A stretch of 64,000 nt of DNA from Treponema sp. (lineage in GTDB: Bacteria; Spirochaetota; Spirochaetia; Treponematales; Treponemataceae). The stretch is from NCBI GenBank assembly GCA_017464425.1, contig JAFUDX010000007.1, forward strand, positions 62,001-126,000, in the 5' to 3' direction. Of this stretch, positions 16,570-24,020 are shown piece by piece; within the stretch, counting starts at the first letter, position 1, and every line of letters starts with the position of its first letter. The notes beneath the pieces were generated by a model. That model saw only the letters and a list, made by a program, of their open reading frames with translations, searched no databases and was not told the DNA's origin. A program made the translations under genes and the position numbers.

Positions 16570-17246
16570 GCAAACTTTCTTTACTGATTAGCATCGTTCC
16601 CCACGATAAAGGCGAAAAACTCACTCGGTCTGCCATAAAAGCCGGATGTGGTGGCGGTTCCGTTCTCATGGGGCGGGGGCTTGCAAAATCAAATCTTGGT
16701 GCGATTTTGGGTGGTGGGGAGACAACAAAAGATTTGATTTATATGGTCGTTGATTCAGAAAAAAAATCTCAGATTATAGACGCAATCCTTGAATCAACGA
16801 AGCATGAAAAGTCAGATTTTGGCGAGCTTTTTACCTTGCCCGTTGATTCGCTGATGAAGGCTGGTGTGCTTTCCGAAAATTCCAATTCAGACGGAGAAAA
16901 AGATATGAGCAATGAAAAAACTTCTGTAGCTGAGCCAAGCCGTGATATGATTACCGTAATTGTAAATAAAGGCTATGCTGACGATGTAATGTTTGCTGCT
17001 CGAAAAGCAGGCGCAAGCGGTGGAACGGTTATCAATGCGCGTGGAACGGCTCGTGAAGATGACGAAAAATTCTTTGGCGTTCACATTGTTCCCGAAAAAG
17101 ACATGCTCGTCATCGTTGTGGAGCACAGCAAAAAAGAGACCGTGCTTTCTTCAATCAAAGAACTGAAATGCCTCAAAGAGCCTGGCATGGGCATCGCGTT
17201 TTCTTCGCCCGTCGGGGAATTTGAACTTTTAGGGAAGAAAAAATAG
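16566..17246 (+). CDS. Tandem PII-like signalling protein
   Basis: Two PII-type ferredoxin-like domains in one chain of 226 residues, joined by a short acidic linker near residue 110. Each has the PII pattern: an initial strand, an AGCGGGSVLMGRG or AGASGGTVINARG loop that would hold the nucleotide, and an IVV-S-K-K helix region. Ordinary PII proteins are single-domain trimers, so this is a fused duplicate. It overlaps the DUF1538 transporter gene by four bases (ATGA) and almost certainly gates it, in analogy with GlnK and AmtB; the effector is unknown. Confidence 0.85.
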   Translation: MSKLSLLISIVPHDKGEKLTRSAIKAGCGGGSVLMGRGLAKSNLGAILGGGETTKDLIYMVVDSEKKSQIIDAILESTKHEKSDFGELFTLPVDSLMKAGVLSENSNSDGEKDMSNEKTSVAEPSRDMITVIVNKGYADDVMFAARKAGASGGTVINARGTAREDDEKFFGVHIVPEKDMLVIVVEHSKKETVLSSIKELKCLKEPGMGIAFSSPVGEFELLGKKK

Positions 17247-17253
17247 AATTTTA

Positions 17254-18336
17254 ATGTCTACAAAAAATCAGGTTTTAAAAGCATTAGATTCTCTTAAAAA
17301 CGGTGAATTTTGCTCTGGTGAGGAATTGGCTGCGGCGTGTTCAGTGTCGCGAGCGGCGATTTGGAAGGCGATAAAGTCTCTTGAAGACGATGGCTACAAA
17401 ATCCAGGCGGTTACAAATCGTGGATATAGAATCCTTTCACACCCAGATACTTTGAATAGTGATGAACTTGTGCGCTTGATTTCAGATGTTTCGCAAAGTC
17501 CCGTGCATGCTTTTACATTTGACTCCATTGATTCTACCAATTCTGAAGCCAAACGCCGTGCTGTTGAAGTCGGTGCGTTCCGTGATTCAGAAGGAAATTT
17601 GTGTGAAAAGGCAAAATCGGCTCATATCTCACTATTTGCTGCGGAAATGCAGACGGGTGGAAAGGGCAGGCTGGGGCGTACATTTGTGTCTCCTGCGGAT
17701 GTCGGCGTTTATTTTTCTCTCTTATATTCTCCCAAAAAAGGCGTAAAAAATCCTGCGCTCTATACGGCTGCTGCTGCGGTGAGCGTTTCGCGGACAATTT
17801 CAAAATTGTACGGTGAAGAACCATGCATCAAATGGGTGAACGATGTTTTTTTGAATGGCAAGAAAGTGAGCGGTATTCTGGTTGAAGGAATCTCAAATTT
17901 TGAAACGGGAATCATTGATGCTGCTGTGGTTGGAATCGGAATCAATATCCGCAAAAATCAAAATCTTTCGGGCGAAATTACAAAAATCATCGGAAGTATT
18001 GAAGAAGCAAAATCGGCAAAAAATGAAGAAATGCCGCATGTTACAAAAAATGAACTGATTGCAGAAGTCATAAAAAATCTGATTCAATTTTACGATTCGT
18101 TTGAAAGTGATGATGAAAAGACACAATCCGAAATGATTGCCGAATATCGTGCCAGTTCCCTGCTGATTGGCAAAAAAGTGACGGTAAATCCTGTGGCAGG
18201 AAGTGATTTTGAAAGCTATTCTGCGACCGTACGGGAAATATCCCCAGAAATCAAACTTGTGGTCGAAACAGAGCATGGTGAAGTCAAAAAGTTGAGTTCT
18301 GGAGAAGTTTCTCTTCATTCATATGATTTTGTTTAG
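17254..18336 (+). CDS. birA: Bifunctional biotin ligase / biotin operon repressor
   Basis: Attaches biotin to acceptor proteins and, when loaded with biotinyl-AMP, represses biotin genes. The N-terminal 60 residues are a winged helix (GEELAAACSVSRAAIWKAI); the catalytic core has GGKGRLGRTFVSP (consensus GRGRxGRxW), CIKWVNDVFLNGKKVSGILVE (split as KWVNDV and GILVE), and VGIGIN. The C-terminal domain resembles an SH3 barrel. The tryptophan of the biotin loop is phenylalanine. It starts seven bases after the PII gene; no ribosome site is strong. Its stop codon overlaps the convergent neighbour. Confidence 0.93.
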   Translation: MSTKNQVLKALDSLKNGEFCSGEELAAACSVSRAAIWKAIKSLEDDGYKIQAVTNRGYRILSHPDTLNSDELVRLISDVSQSPVHAFTFDSIDSTNSEAKRRAVEVGAFRDSEGNLCEKAKSAHISLFAAEMQTGGKGRLGRTFVSPADVGVYFSLLYSPKKGVKNPALYTAAAAVSVSRTISKLYGEEPCIKWVNDVFLNGKKVSGILVEGISNFETGIIDAAVVGIGINIRKNQNLSGEITKIIGSIEEAKSAKNEEMPHVTKNELIAEVIKNLIQFYDSFESDDEKTQSEMIAEYRASSLLIGKKVTVNPVAGSDFESYSATVREISPEIKLVVETEHGEVKKLSSGEVSLHSYDFV

Positions 18337-19478
18337 TATGCAGTCTTAATCAATCCGAATAAATCATCGCTGTTCATGCTGCGTGGAAGCGTGTTTACGA
18401 TGTCGAGCTGACCTGCGTCTTCCGCCGCGAGCGCGAGTTGTTCAAGCGAAATGGAAAGTTCTTTGAGTCGCGCGGGAAGATTTGCTTTTGCGATTCGCTG
18501 GCGGATATTTTCGGCAAATGCGTGCGCTGCTTCTTCGTCTGTTTGCTCGCTCTGTGCGACTCCCATTTTTTTAGCAAGGAAAGCGATTTTGTCCGCCTTG
18601 AATTTTGCACATTCTTCGATTGCATACGGGAACAAAATCGTGGTGACGAGCGACCGGGAGATTTTATAGCGGGCGTTAATGCACATTGAAAGCAACGAGG
18701 CGATTCCGATTGAAGAAGTCGCGGCTGAAAGAGAAGCCAAGCAGCCCGCCTGTGAAAGCAATTCCTCACGCGGAGTGGTAACGGTGAGTGTTTGCGCTCC
18801 GTCAAGAGCCTGTGCGAACAGTTCCAGTGATTTTTCGGCAATCATGTCGCTGAAAAAATTTGATTTTTGCGAGAGATAGCTTTCGGTTGCCAAGCAGAGT
18901 GTTTCAAGAGCCATTGAATCCATCTGATTTTCAGTGAGCGTTGAAGTCAGATTCGGGTCAAAAAGCACGAGTTTGCAAATTCCAGCCTGTGATTTTAAAA
19001 TTTTGAGTGTAGAACTGCGTGCGTCAACGAGCGGAATTGAATCCGTAAAGACAAATGCGTCGCGAATCGTGGTCAGAATACACACGAGTGGGAGCGGAGT
19101 GGCTTTTGGTGACTCGCCGTCCAAAAAGTCGTACAAATCGTGCGTTTCATTGAAAAGGGCACAGGTGGCACGGGCAACGCTCAACGGCTTTCCGCCGCCA
19201 ATCGCAATTACGCCCTGAATATGCGCTTCCCGCCCCAGTTTTAAAGTCCGACCCAAAATTTCCGAGTCGCCGCCTGAAAGTTCGTCAAAAATGAAGTAAT
19301 CGAGTTTTTTGTCATCTAAGGCATCGGTGATTTTTTTGCTGGTGCCGCTTTCGCGCAAGATGGGGTCTAAAATGACCATGAATTTTGAGCCGATGTTAGA
19401 AATAGTCTGTCCCACGCGGCTTGCCGTGTATGAACCTAAAAGAATGTTTGGTGAAACTTTGAATGAAAAATCTGCCAT
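18333..19478 (-). CDS. Iron-type alcohol dehydrogenase relative lacking metal ligands
   Basis: The whole length follows group III alcohol dehydrogenases: a Rossmann-like N-terminal domain with VIAIGGGKPLSVARA (consensus GGGSxxDxAK) and an all-helical C-terminal domain. The expected metal site is missing. In the region of GMDALTHAIE this protein reads MALETLCLATE, and in the region of GLVHALAHPLG it reads GIASLLSMCINAR, so the histidine ligands are replaced. The TTAGTGSE motif is also gone. It is probably a pseudo-enzyme or binds a different ligand. The start used is the ATG with AGAGGT upstream, not a TTG seven codons earlier. Confidence 0.8.
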   Translation of the reverse strand: MADFSFKVSPNILLGSYTASRVGQTISNIGSKFMVILDPILRESGTSKKITDALDDKKLDYFIFDELSGGDSEILGRTLKLGREAHIQGVIAIGGGKPLSVARATCALFNETHDLYDFLDGESPKATPLPLVCILTTIRDAFVFTDSIPLVDARSSTLKILKSQAGICKLVLFDPNLTSTLTENQMDSMALETLCLATESYLSQKSNFFSDMIAEKSLELFAQALDGAQTLTVTTPREELLSQAGCLASLSAATSSIGIASLLSMCINARYKISRSLVTTILFPYAIEECAKFKADKIAFLAKKMGVAQSEQTDEEAAHAFAENIRQRIAKANLPARLKELSISLEQLALAAEDAGQLDIVNTLPRSMNSDDLFGLIKTAY

Positions 19479-19493
19479 TTTTTTTACCTCTAT

Positions 19494-19524
19494 CAACAAA
19501 AAAAGACGGAAAAATTCCGTCTTT
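19494..19524 (-). terminator. Rho-independent terminator of the flgM-like gene
   Basis: Read on the minus strand, AAAGACGGAA pairs with TTCCGTCTTT across a three-base loop and is followed by a T-run. It lies between the flgM-like gene and the downstream dehydrogenase-like gene. Confidence 0.85.
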
Positions 19525-19550
19525 CTGTAAGCGACACCGTTGCTCTTCGA

Positions 19551-19838
19551 TTAAAGTCCATAGCTTGCAAGAATTCTGTCGGCTGTTGAAGCAATAACAG
19601 CCTGATTCAAGTAGTTGGGATCTTTAATTTTTTCTTTGATAGCTGCAACGAGATCCTGCCGAATGTCCGGAGTGTCTGCCGCAACCTGATTGAGGTAGTA
19701 TGCTTCTGCTGCCGCTTTTGCTTCATCAGAAACGCTTACCTGATCTGCTGTAGAATATGTATTTTCTTTAGCCTGTGTGCGACGAGTATTCTGAACATTG
19801 TTAAGAGGATTTACATTGTCAATTCTTCCAATCATCAT
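19551..19838 (-). CDS. flgM: FlgM-family anti-sigma-28 factor
   Basis: FlgM binds sigma-28 and delays late flagellar genes until the hook is complete. This 95-residue protein has the FlgM pattern: an N-terminal IGRIDNVNPLNNVQ segment, a Ser/Thr-rich disordered middle with QVSVSDEAKAA, and a C-terminal helical sigma-binding part with PDIRQDLVAAIKEKIKDPNY and IASTADRILAS. No flagellar genes adjoin it. GGCAGG upstream supports the start; a second ATG follows directly. It lies 21 bases downstream of rsmI. Confidence 0.8.
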   Translation of the reverse strand: MMIGRIDNVNPLNNVQNTRRTQAKENTYSTADQVSVSDEAKAAAEAYYLNQVAADTPDIRQDLVAAIKEKIKDPNYLNQAVIASTADRILASYGL

Positions 19839-19859
19839 AGCTAACCTGCCTTTTACCCT

Positions 19860-20573
19860 TTAATTATCGGCATCTTCTTCAAAATCTTTAGGATTTTTTG
19901 AAGAAAATTTTGAGATAAAAACAGCAAATTCCCCCTGAATTTTTGCTCGTTCGCTAAAATTCTGGCAGACTTCTGCTGCATTCCCCTCTACTATCTCTTC
20001 GTGCAACTTGGTCAGCTCGCGACCAACAACTACACGCCGTTCACTATCAATATCGGCAATATCCGCCAAAAGTTTAACAATTCTGAACGGAGATTCGTAC
20101 AAAACGATTGCCGCGTCCATTGCCATAAGTTCTTTGAGACGGCTTCGCCTTCGACCTGGTTTTGGCGAAAGAAAGCCCTCAAAAACGAGCGTTTTACCGC
20201 CCGCGCCCGCTATGCTCACAAGGGAAGCAAACGCACTCGCTCCCGGAATCGGAACGACCGTATGCCCCGCTCGCCGCGCCAAGCCTGCTAAAATCGCGCC
20301 TGGGTCAGAAATGCCCGGAGTGCCAGCGTCACTTGCGTATGCCACCGTCTGACCTTCATCGAGCATTTTGATGATTTTTTCGCTCGCCTGCTCTTCGTTC
20401 TGGGAACGGCACGAAACAAGCGGCTTTTTAATCTGGAGATGGTTCAAAAGCTGGAGCGTGTGCCGCGTGTCTTCCGCCGCAACCACATCCACGGATTTGA
20501 AGGTCTCAACTGCCCGAAAAGTTATGTCGCCAAGATTTCCGATTGGCGTTCCAACGATGTACAAAGTAGACAC
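19860..20573 (-). CDS. rsmI: 16S rRNA 2'-O-ribose C1402 methyltransferase
   Basis: RsmI methylates C1402 in the ribosomal decoding centre using S-adenosylmethionine. The tetrapyrrole-methylase-fold motifs are VGTPIGNLGDITFRA, AAEDTRHTLQLL, YASDAGTPGISDPG, PIPGASA and LYESPFR. I place the start at a GTG giving STLYIVGTPIGN after the initiator. A longer frame from an upstream ATG would include a promoter (TTGACT-N17-TATAAT) inside its first codons, so that extension is spurious. The GTG is the predicted first transcribed base, so the mRNA would be leaderless. Divergent from der. Confidence 0.93.
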   Translation of the reverse strand: MSTLYIVGTPIGNLGDITFRAVETFKSVDVVAAEDTRHTLQLLNHLQIKKPLVSCRSQNEEQASEKIIKMLDEGQTVAYASDAGTPGISDPGAILAGLARRAGHTVVPIPGASAFASLVSIAGAGGKTLVFEGFLSPKPGRRRSRLKELMAMDAAIVLYESPFRIVKLLADIADIDSERRVVVGRELTKLHEEIVEGNAAEVCQNFSERAKIQGEFAVFISKFSSKNPKDFEEDADN

Positions 20574-20608
20574 TGAAATATTATACAATAAGATGCAGGA
20601 AAAGTCAA
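20573..20608 (-). promoter_or_regulatory. Promoter giving a leaderless rsmI mRNA
   Basis: TTGACT, 17 bases, TATAAT, six bases, then GTG. The spacing makes the start codon the expected +1. No ribosome-binding sequence is possible between them. Confidence 0.75.
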
Positions 20609-20638
20609 AAAAAGAAATTTTTGACATCTTTGAGACAA

Positions 20639-20674
20639 TTGAAACTCACCTTTTTGACTGATATACTATTCTCA
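20639..20674 (+). promoter_or_regulatory. Promoter giving a leaderless der mRNA
   Basis: TTGAAA, 17 bases, TATACT, six bases, then ATG. The geometry is identical to that of the divergent rsmI promoter; no Shine-Dalgarno sequence precedes the ATG. Confidence 0.7.
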
Positions 20675-22158
20675 TGGCGAAAGATGAAGAATTCACCGAA
20701 TTTGAAAAAAACGAAGAACTTTCAGAATATGAACGAGCGGTAAAAGAAGCTGGCTACGACACTTCAAAATACTATGTAAATCTCCCCACGGTGGTAATCG
20801 CAGGCCGCCCGAATGTGGGAAAATCCACGCTTTTTAACCGATTTATGCACCGCCGCCTCGCAATCGTTGACCCAACTCCGGGCGTTACGCGCGACCCCGT
20901 TGAGGCAATGGCGTTCATCATGGGAAAGCCCGTGCATTTGGTTGACACAGGCGGCTACAAGCTCGACCGCGACCCCACTTCCCGCGAATCTGAAATGGAC
21001 GAACTCGTTGTTCAAAAAACCGTCGCCACAATCAAAACCGCCGACAAGATTTTGCTTTTGCTTGAATCGGGCGTAATCACGGGCGAAGACGAAGAATTCA
21101 TTCACCTTTTGCGTCCGTACTGGAACCGTCTCATCGTTGCGGTGAACAAATGCGAAGGCGGAAAAGGCGAAGGTGTCTCGTGGAATTATCTTCAGTACGG
21201 ATTTAAAGAACTCGTTTTCATTTCCGCTGACCACGGCGACCATATCACCGACCTTGCCAAAAAAATCGTGGATGGCTTGGATTTTTCAAAAGTCGAAGAG
21301 GGCGAAAAGCCAGCCGACCCAATCAGAATCGCGATTTTGGGAAAGCCGAACACAGGAAAATCCACGCTCTCAAACCGACTCACGCACTCCGAAAAATCAA
21401 TCGTCTCCGACTATGCGGGAACCACGCGCGATGTCGTTGAGGGAAAATTTTCGTACGCAGGGCGCAATTTTGAAATCATGGACACGGCAGGAATCCGCCG
21501 CAAAAAGAAAGTACACGAAAATGTCGAATATTACTCGGTGAACCGCGCAATCAAAACGCTCGACAAGTGCGATGTCGTTTTCCTTATGATTGACGCGCAA
21601 GAGGGCTTGGCAGACCAGGACAAAAAAATCTGCTCGCTCGCCTACGAACGCGGGAGAGGAATCATCTTCGTTTTGAACAAGTGGGACACGCAGGAGCAAA
21701 GCAAAAAAACGCTCCGAAGCACAGTTGATTACATCAAAACGATGTTTGGTCACATGAATTGGGCGCCGATTCTGCCGCTTTCCGCGCTTCACGGCGAGGG
21801 AATCAAAGATTTGCTCAACAAAGCGATTGAATTGTACGAACAGCTTACCCGCCGCGTGGAAACGAGCGCACTCAACAAGGCGCTTTCCGACTGGCTTTTC
21901 CATTATCCGCCGCCAGCGAGCAAAGCGATTCACTTCAAAATCCGCTACATGACGCAAACGAGCACAAATCCCGTCGCGTTCCGCATTTTCTGCACAAGCC
22001 CCGACAATGTGCCCGAAAGTTATGTCACCTATCTCAAAAACTCAATCCGCAAAGACTTAGGCTTCGACCAAATCCCCGTGGATGTGTACCTAAAGCCAAG
22101 CCGAAAAAGGTGGGAAGAGAGAACAGTGAGCAATGAGAAGTTAGAAGTTAGGAGTTAG
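20674..22158 (+). CDS. der: Ribosome assembly GTPase Der (EngA)
   Basis: An essential double-GTPase for 50S subunit maturation. The first G domain has GRPNVGKSTLFNR, DTGGY and NKCE; the second has GKPNTGKSTLSNR, DTAGIRRKKK and NKWD. A KH-like C-terminal domain follows (IHFKIRYMTQTSTNP). Length is 494 residues. The acidic N-terminal extension of about 35 residues (rich in Glu) is longer than usual. The last dozen codons and the stop fall in an oligo repeat (gttagaagttaggagttagg type), so the native C-terminus has been replaced by repeat-encoded residues. Confidence 0.96.
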   Translation: MAKDEEFTEFEKNEELSEYERAVKEAGYDTSKYYVNLPTVVIAGRPNVGKSTLFNRFMHRRLAIVDPTPGVTRDPVEAMAFIMGKPVHLVDTGGYKLDRDPTSRESEMDELVVQKTVATIKTADKILLLLESGVITGEDEEFIHLLRPYWNRLIVAVNKCEGGKGEGVSWNYLQYGFKELVFISADHGDHITDLAKKIVDGLDFSKVEEGEKPADPIRIAILGKPNTGKSTLSNRLTHSEKSIVSDYAGTTRDVVEGKFSYAGRNFEIMDTAGIRRKKKVHENVEYYSVNRAIKTLDKCDVVFLMIDAQEGLADQDKKICSLAYERGRGIIFVLNKWDTQEQSKKTLRSTVDYIKTMFGHMNWAPILPLSALHGEGIKDLLNKAIELYEQLTRRVETSALNKALSDWLFHYPPPASKAIHFKIRYMTQTSTNPVAFRIFCTSPDNVPESYVTYLKNSIRKDLGFDQIPVDVYLKPSRKRWEERTVSNEKLEVRS

Positions 22159-22235
22159 GAGGGGGAAGTCTCCCCCTACGCGCCCACTTCGTTGGTCGCT
22201 ACCCTCTCTACGGGGGAAATCCCCCGTAACGCCCC
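22125..22235. repeat. Oligo repeat and two GC-rich hairpins between der and the MerR gene
   Basis: A run of near-repeats (agttag, gagttagga) crosses the end of der and is followed by two hairpins: AGGGGGA/TCCCCCT and ACGGGGG/CCCCCGT. No T-run follows the second, so it is not a classical terminator. The same kind of agcagttaga repeat lies before mnmE. Confidence 0.6.
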
Positions 22236-22263
22236 CTGCAATTTCGATTTTTGGAGACAACAA

Positions 22264-22593
22264 TTGACCTACAGTATTGGAGATGTTGAAGAGCTGAGTG
22301 GTATTCGACAGAATGTTCTCAGGTATTGGGAGACGGTGATTCCCGGATTCGCGCCCCGAAAAGATTTGGGCGGGCGGCGCGTGTACACCGAGCGTGATTT
22401 TGAAATCGTCCTCCGCTTAAAGCATTTGATTTACGAGCGGAAATTCACGATTGAAGGCGCACGGAACGAAATCCTGCACGAATCACAGGCGTATGAAACG
22501 CACGCCGAAGCCATGAATGCAATCCGCGAGCTTCGCACCGAACTTACGGAACTCTATTTTCAGCTAAAAAAGAGAAAACGGCAGGCAGAATAG
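22264..22593 (+). CDS. MerR-family transcriptional regulator
   Basis: A 109-residue protein with a MerR winged helix-turn-helix: YSIGDVEELSGIRQNVLRYWE, then a wing with GGRRVYTERDFEIV, followed by a short coiled coil that ends in a basic tail (KKRKRQAE). No cysteine effector site is present, so this is a small MerR protein of unknown signal. I chose a TTG start with GGAG seven bases upstream; a longer frame would begin inside the GC-rich repeat hairpins. A promoter and probable operator of fabV lie just downstream, so it might regulate fabV, but there is no direct evidence. Confidence 0.85.
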   Translation: MTYSIGDVEELSGIRQNVLRYWETVIPGFAPRKDLGGRRVYTERDFEIVLRLKHLIYERKFTIEGARNEILHESQAYETHAEAMNAIRELRTELTELYFQLKKRKRQAE

Positions 22594-22631
22594 CGAAACG
22601 ACTGGCTTTCCAGTCTGAAAATTGCATTTTA

Positions 22632-22670
22632 TTTTGACACATTGACTGTTTTTGTCAAAATAGATAGTAT
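22632..22670 (+). promoter_or_regulatory. fabV promoter with bracketing palindrome
   Basis: TTGACT, 17 bases, TAGTAT forms a good promoter 59 bases before the fabV start. Its -35 box sits between the arms of an inverted repeat TTTTGACA/TGTCAAAA (13-base spacer), as expected for a repressor site. Confidence 0.55.
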
Positions 22671-22728
22671 TATATTAATAGAAAATCATACCGCTTTTTG
22701 CGGATTTTTACTTTATTAGGAGAAAAAC

Positions 22729-23946
22729 ATGGCTGTAATTAAACCGATGATTCGCTCTAACATCTGTATCAATGCTCATCCGGTTGGATGTGCTCGCGAC
22801 ACTGAGCATCAGATTGAATACGCAATCGCACAGAAAGCAAAAAAAGGCATCAAGACCGCAAAAGAAGGCGGCTACGCTCCCAAAAATGTCCTTGTGCTCG
22901 GTTGCTCAACCGGCTATGGATTGGCGAGCCGAATTATGGCTGCCTTTGAATATGGAGCGGACACAATCGGTGTCTCCTTTGAAAAAGAGCCGACGGTCAC
23001 AAAAGGTGGCACTCCAGGCTGGTACAATAACAAAGCATTTGACCGCGCTGCAAAAAAGGCGGGGCTTAAATCAGCAACATTTAACATGGACGCATACAGT
23101 GATGAATGTCGTCAGACTATCATTGATGAAGCAAAAAAATGGGGCATCAAATTCGACCTCGTTGTCTATTCTTTGGCTTCTCCTGTCCGAACAGACCCAG
23201 ATACAAAGGTCATGTATCGCTCAGTTATCAAACCTGTTGGTCAGCCATATGGTGGTGCGGCTCTCGACATGATGACTGAAAAATTCAGCACGCTTGAGGC
23301 ACAGCCGGCAGAAGGTGATGATGTCGCTAATACCGTTAAGGTTATGGGCGGCGAAGACTGGGAACGCTGGATTAAGCAGCTTGGCGAAGCGGATGTGCTT
23401 GCTGAAGGCGTGCGTACGCTTGCCTATTCGTACATCGGACCAAAATATTCACACCCGATTTACCGCGATGGTACCATTGGTGCGGCAAAAAAGGATTTGG
23501 AAGCTCGTGCAAAAACAATCGATGCGCAGCTTAAAAAACTCGGCGGTGCGGCATATGTTTCTGTGAACAAAGGTCTTATCACTCGTTCAAGCTCAGTTAT
23601 TCCTGTTATTACGATGTATCTTGGCTGCTTGTTCTTCGTTCAGAAAAAGCACGGCACGCATGAAGGCTGCAAAGAGCAGATTGAGCGTCTCTTTACCGAG
23701 CGATTGTATACCGCAGACAAAAAAGTTCCTGTTGATGAAGAAAGTCGAATCCGAATCGATGATTTGGAACTTGATCCGCAGATTCAGGCAGAAATCGATG
23801 AGCATATGAAAGTTGTAAACGAGCAGAATGTTCGTGAGCACATCGATGTTGAAGGAATCCGCAAGGACTTCTTGAACATCAACGGTTTTGCAGTCGACGG
23901 TGTTGATTACGAAAAAGATGTCGCTGATATGACAGCGATTGACTAA
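22729..23946 (+). CDS. fabV: Trans-2-enoyl-CoA / enoyl-ACP reductase, FabV-TER family
   Basis: Reduces trans-2-enoyl thioesters with NADH, the last step of fatty acid elongation or of butyrate-type fermentation. It is a 405-residue monomeric SDR relative. The cofactor loop GCSTGYGLASR lies near residue 58, and the family-specific active site Y-x8-K is seen in YRDGTIGAAK (about residue 240). Opening residues MIRSNICINAHPVGC are characteristic. The enzyme of Treponema denticola is a well-known member (TER). AGGAG precedes the ATG. It is monocistronic, with its own promoter and a strong terminator. Confidence 0.96.
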   Translation: MAVIKPMIRSNICINAHPVGCARDTEHQIEYAIAQKAKKGIKTAKEGGYAPKNVLVLGCSTGYGLASRIMAAFEYGADTIGVSFEKEPTVTKGGTPGWYNNKAFDRAAKKAGLKSATFNMDAYSDECRQTIIDEAKKWGIKFDLVVYSLASPVRTDPDTKVMYRSVIKPVGQPYGGAALDMMTEKFSTLEAQPAEGDDVANTVKVMGGEDWERWIKQLGEADVLAEGVRTLAYSYIGPKYSHPIYRDGTIGAAKKDLEARAKTIDAQLKKLGGAAYVSVNKGLITRSSSVIPVITMYLGCLFFVQKKHGTHEGCKEQIERLFTERLYTADKKVPVDEESRIRIDDLELDPQIQAEIDEHMKVVNEQNVREHIDVEGIRKDFLNINGFAVDGVDYEKDVADMTAID

Positions 23947-23970
23947 ACCTTTGGAAGAAAGAAGGGGTAT

Positions 23971-24020
23971 GGGGAAAGAAGAAACCTTTTGTGAAAGGTG
24001 TTCGTCTTTCCCCGTTTTTT
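23971..24020. terminator. Bidirectional terminator after fabV
   Basis: GGGGAAAGA pairs with TCTTTCCCC around an inner ACCTTT/AAAGGT stem, followed by seven Ts. It ends fabV and overlaps the stop of the convergent solute-binding protein gene. Confidence 0.88.

Noticed and set aside
20574..20627. N-terminal extension of RsmI from an upstream ATG
   Set aside because: The region contains a near-consensus promoter directed at the GTG start, and the additional residues do not fit the family.
22192..22263. N-terminal extension of the MerR regulator
   Set aside because: It would be encoded by the GC-rich repeat hairpins, and a TTG with GGAG upstream matches the family start.
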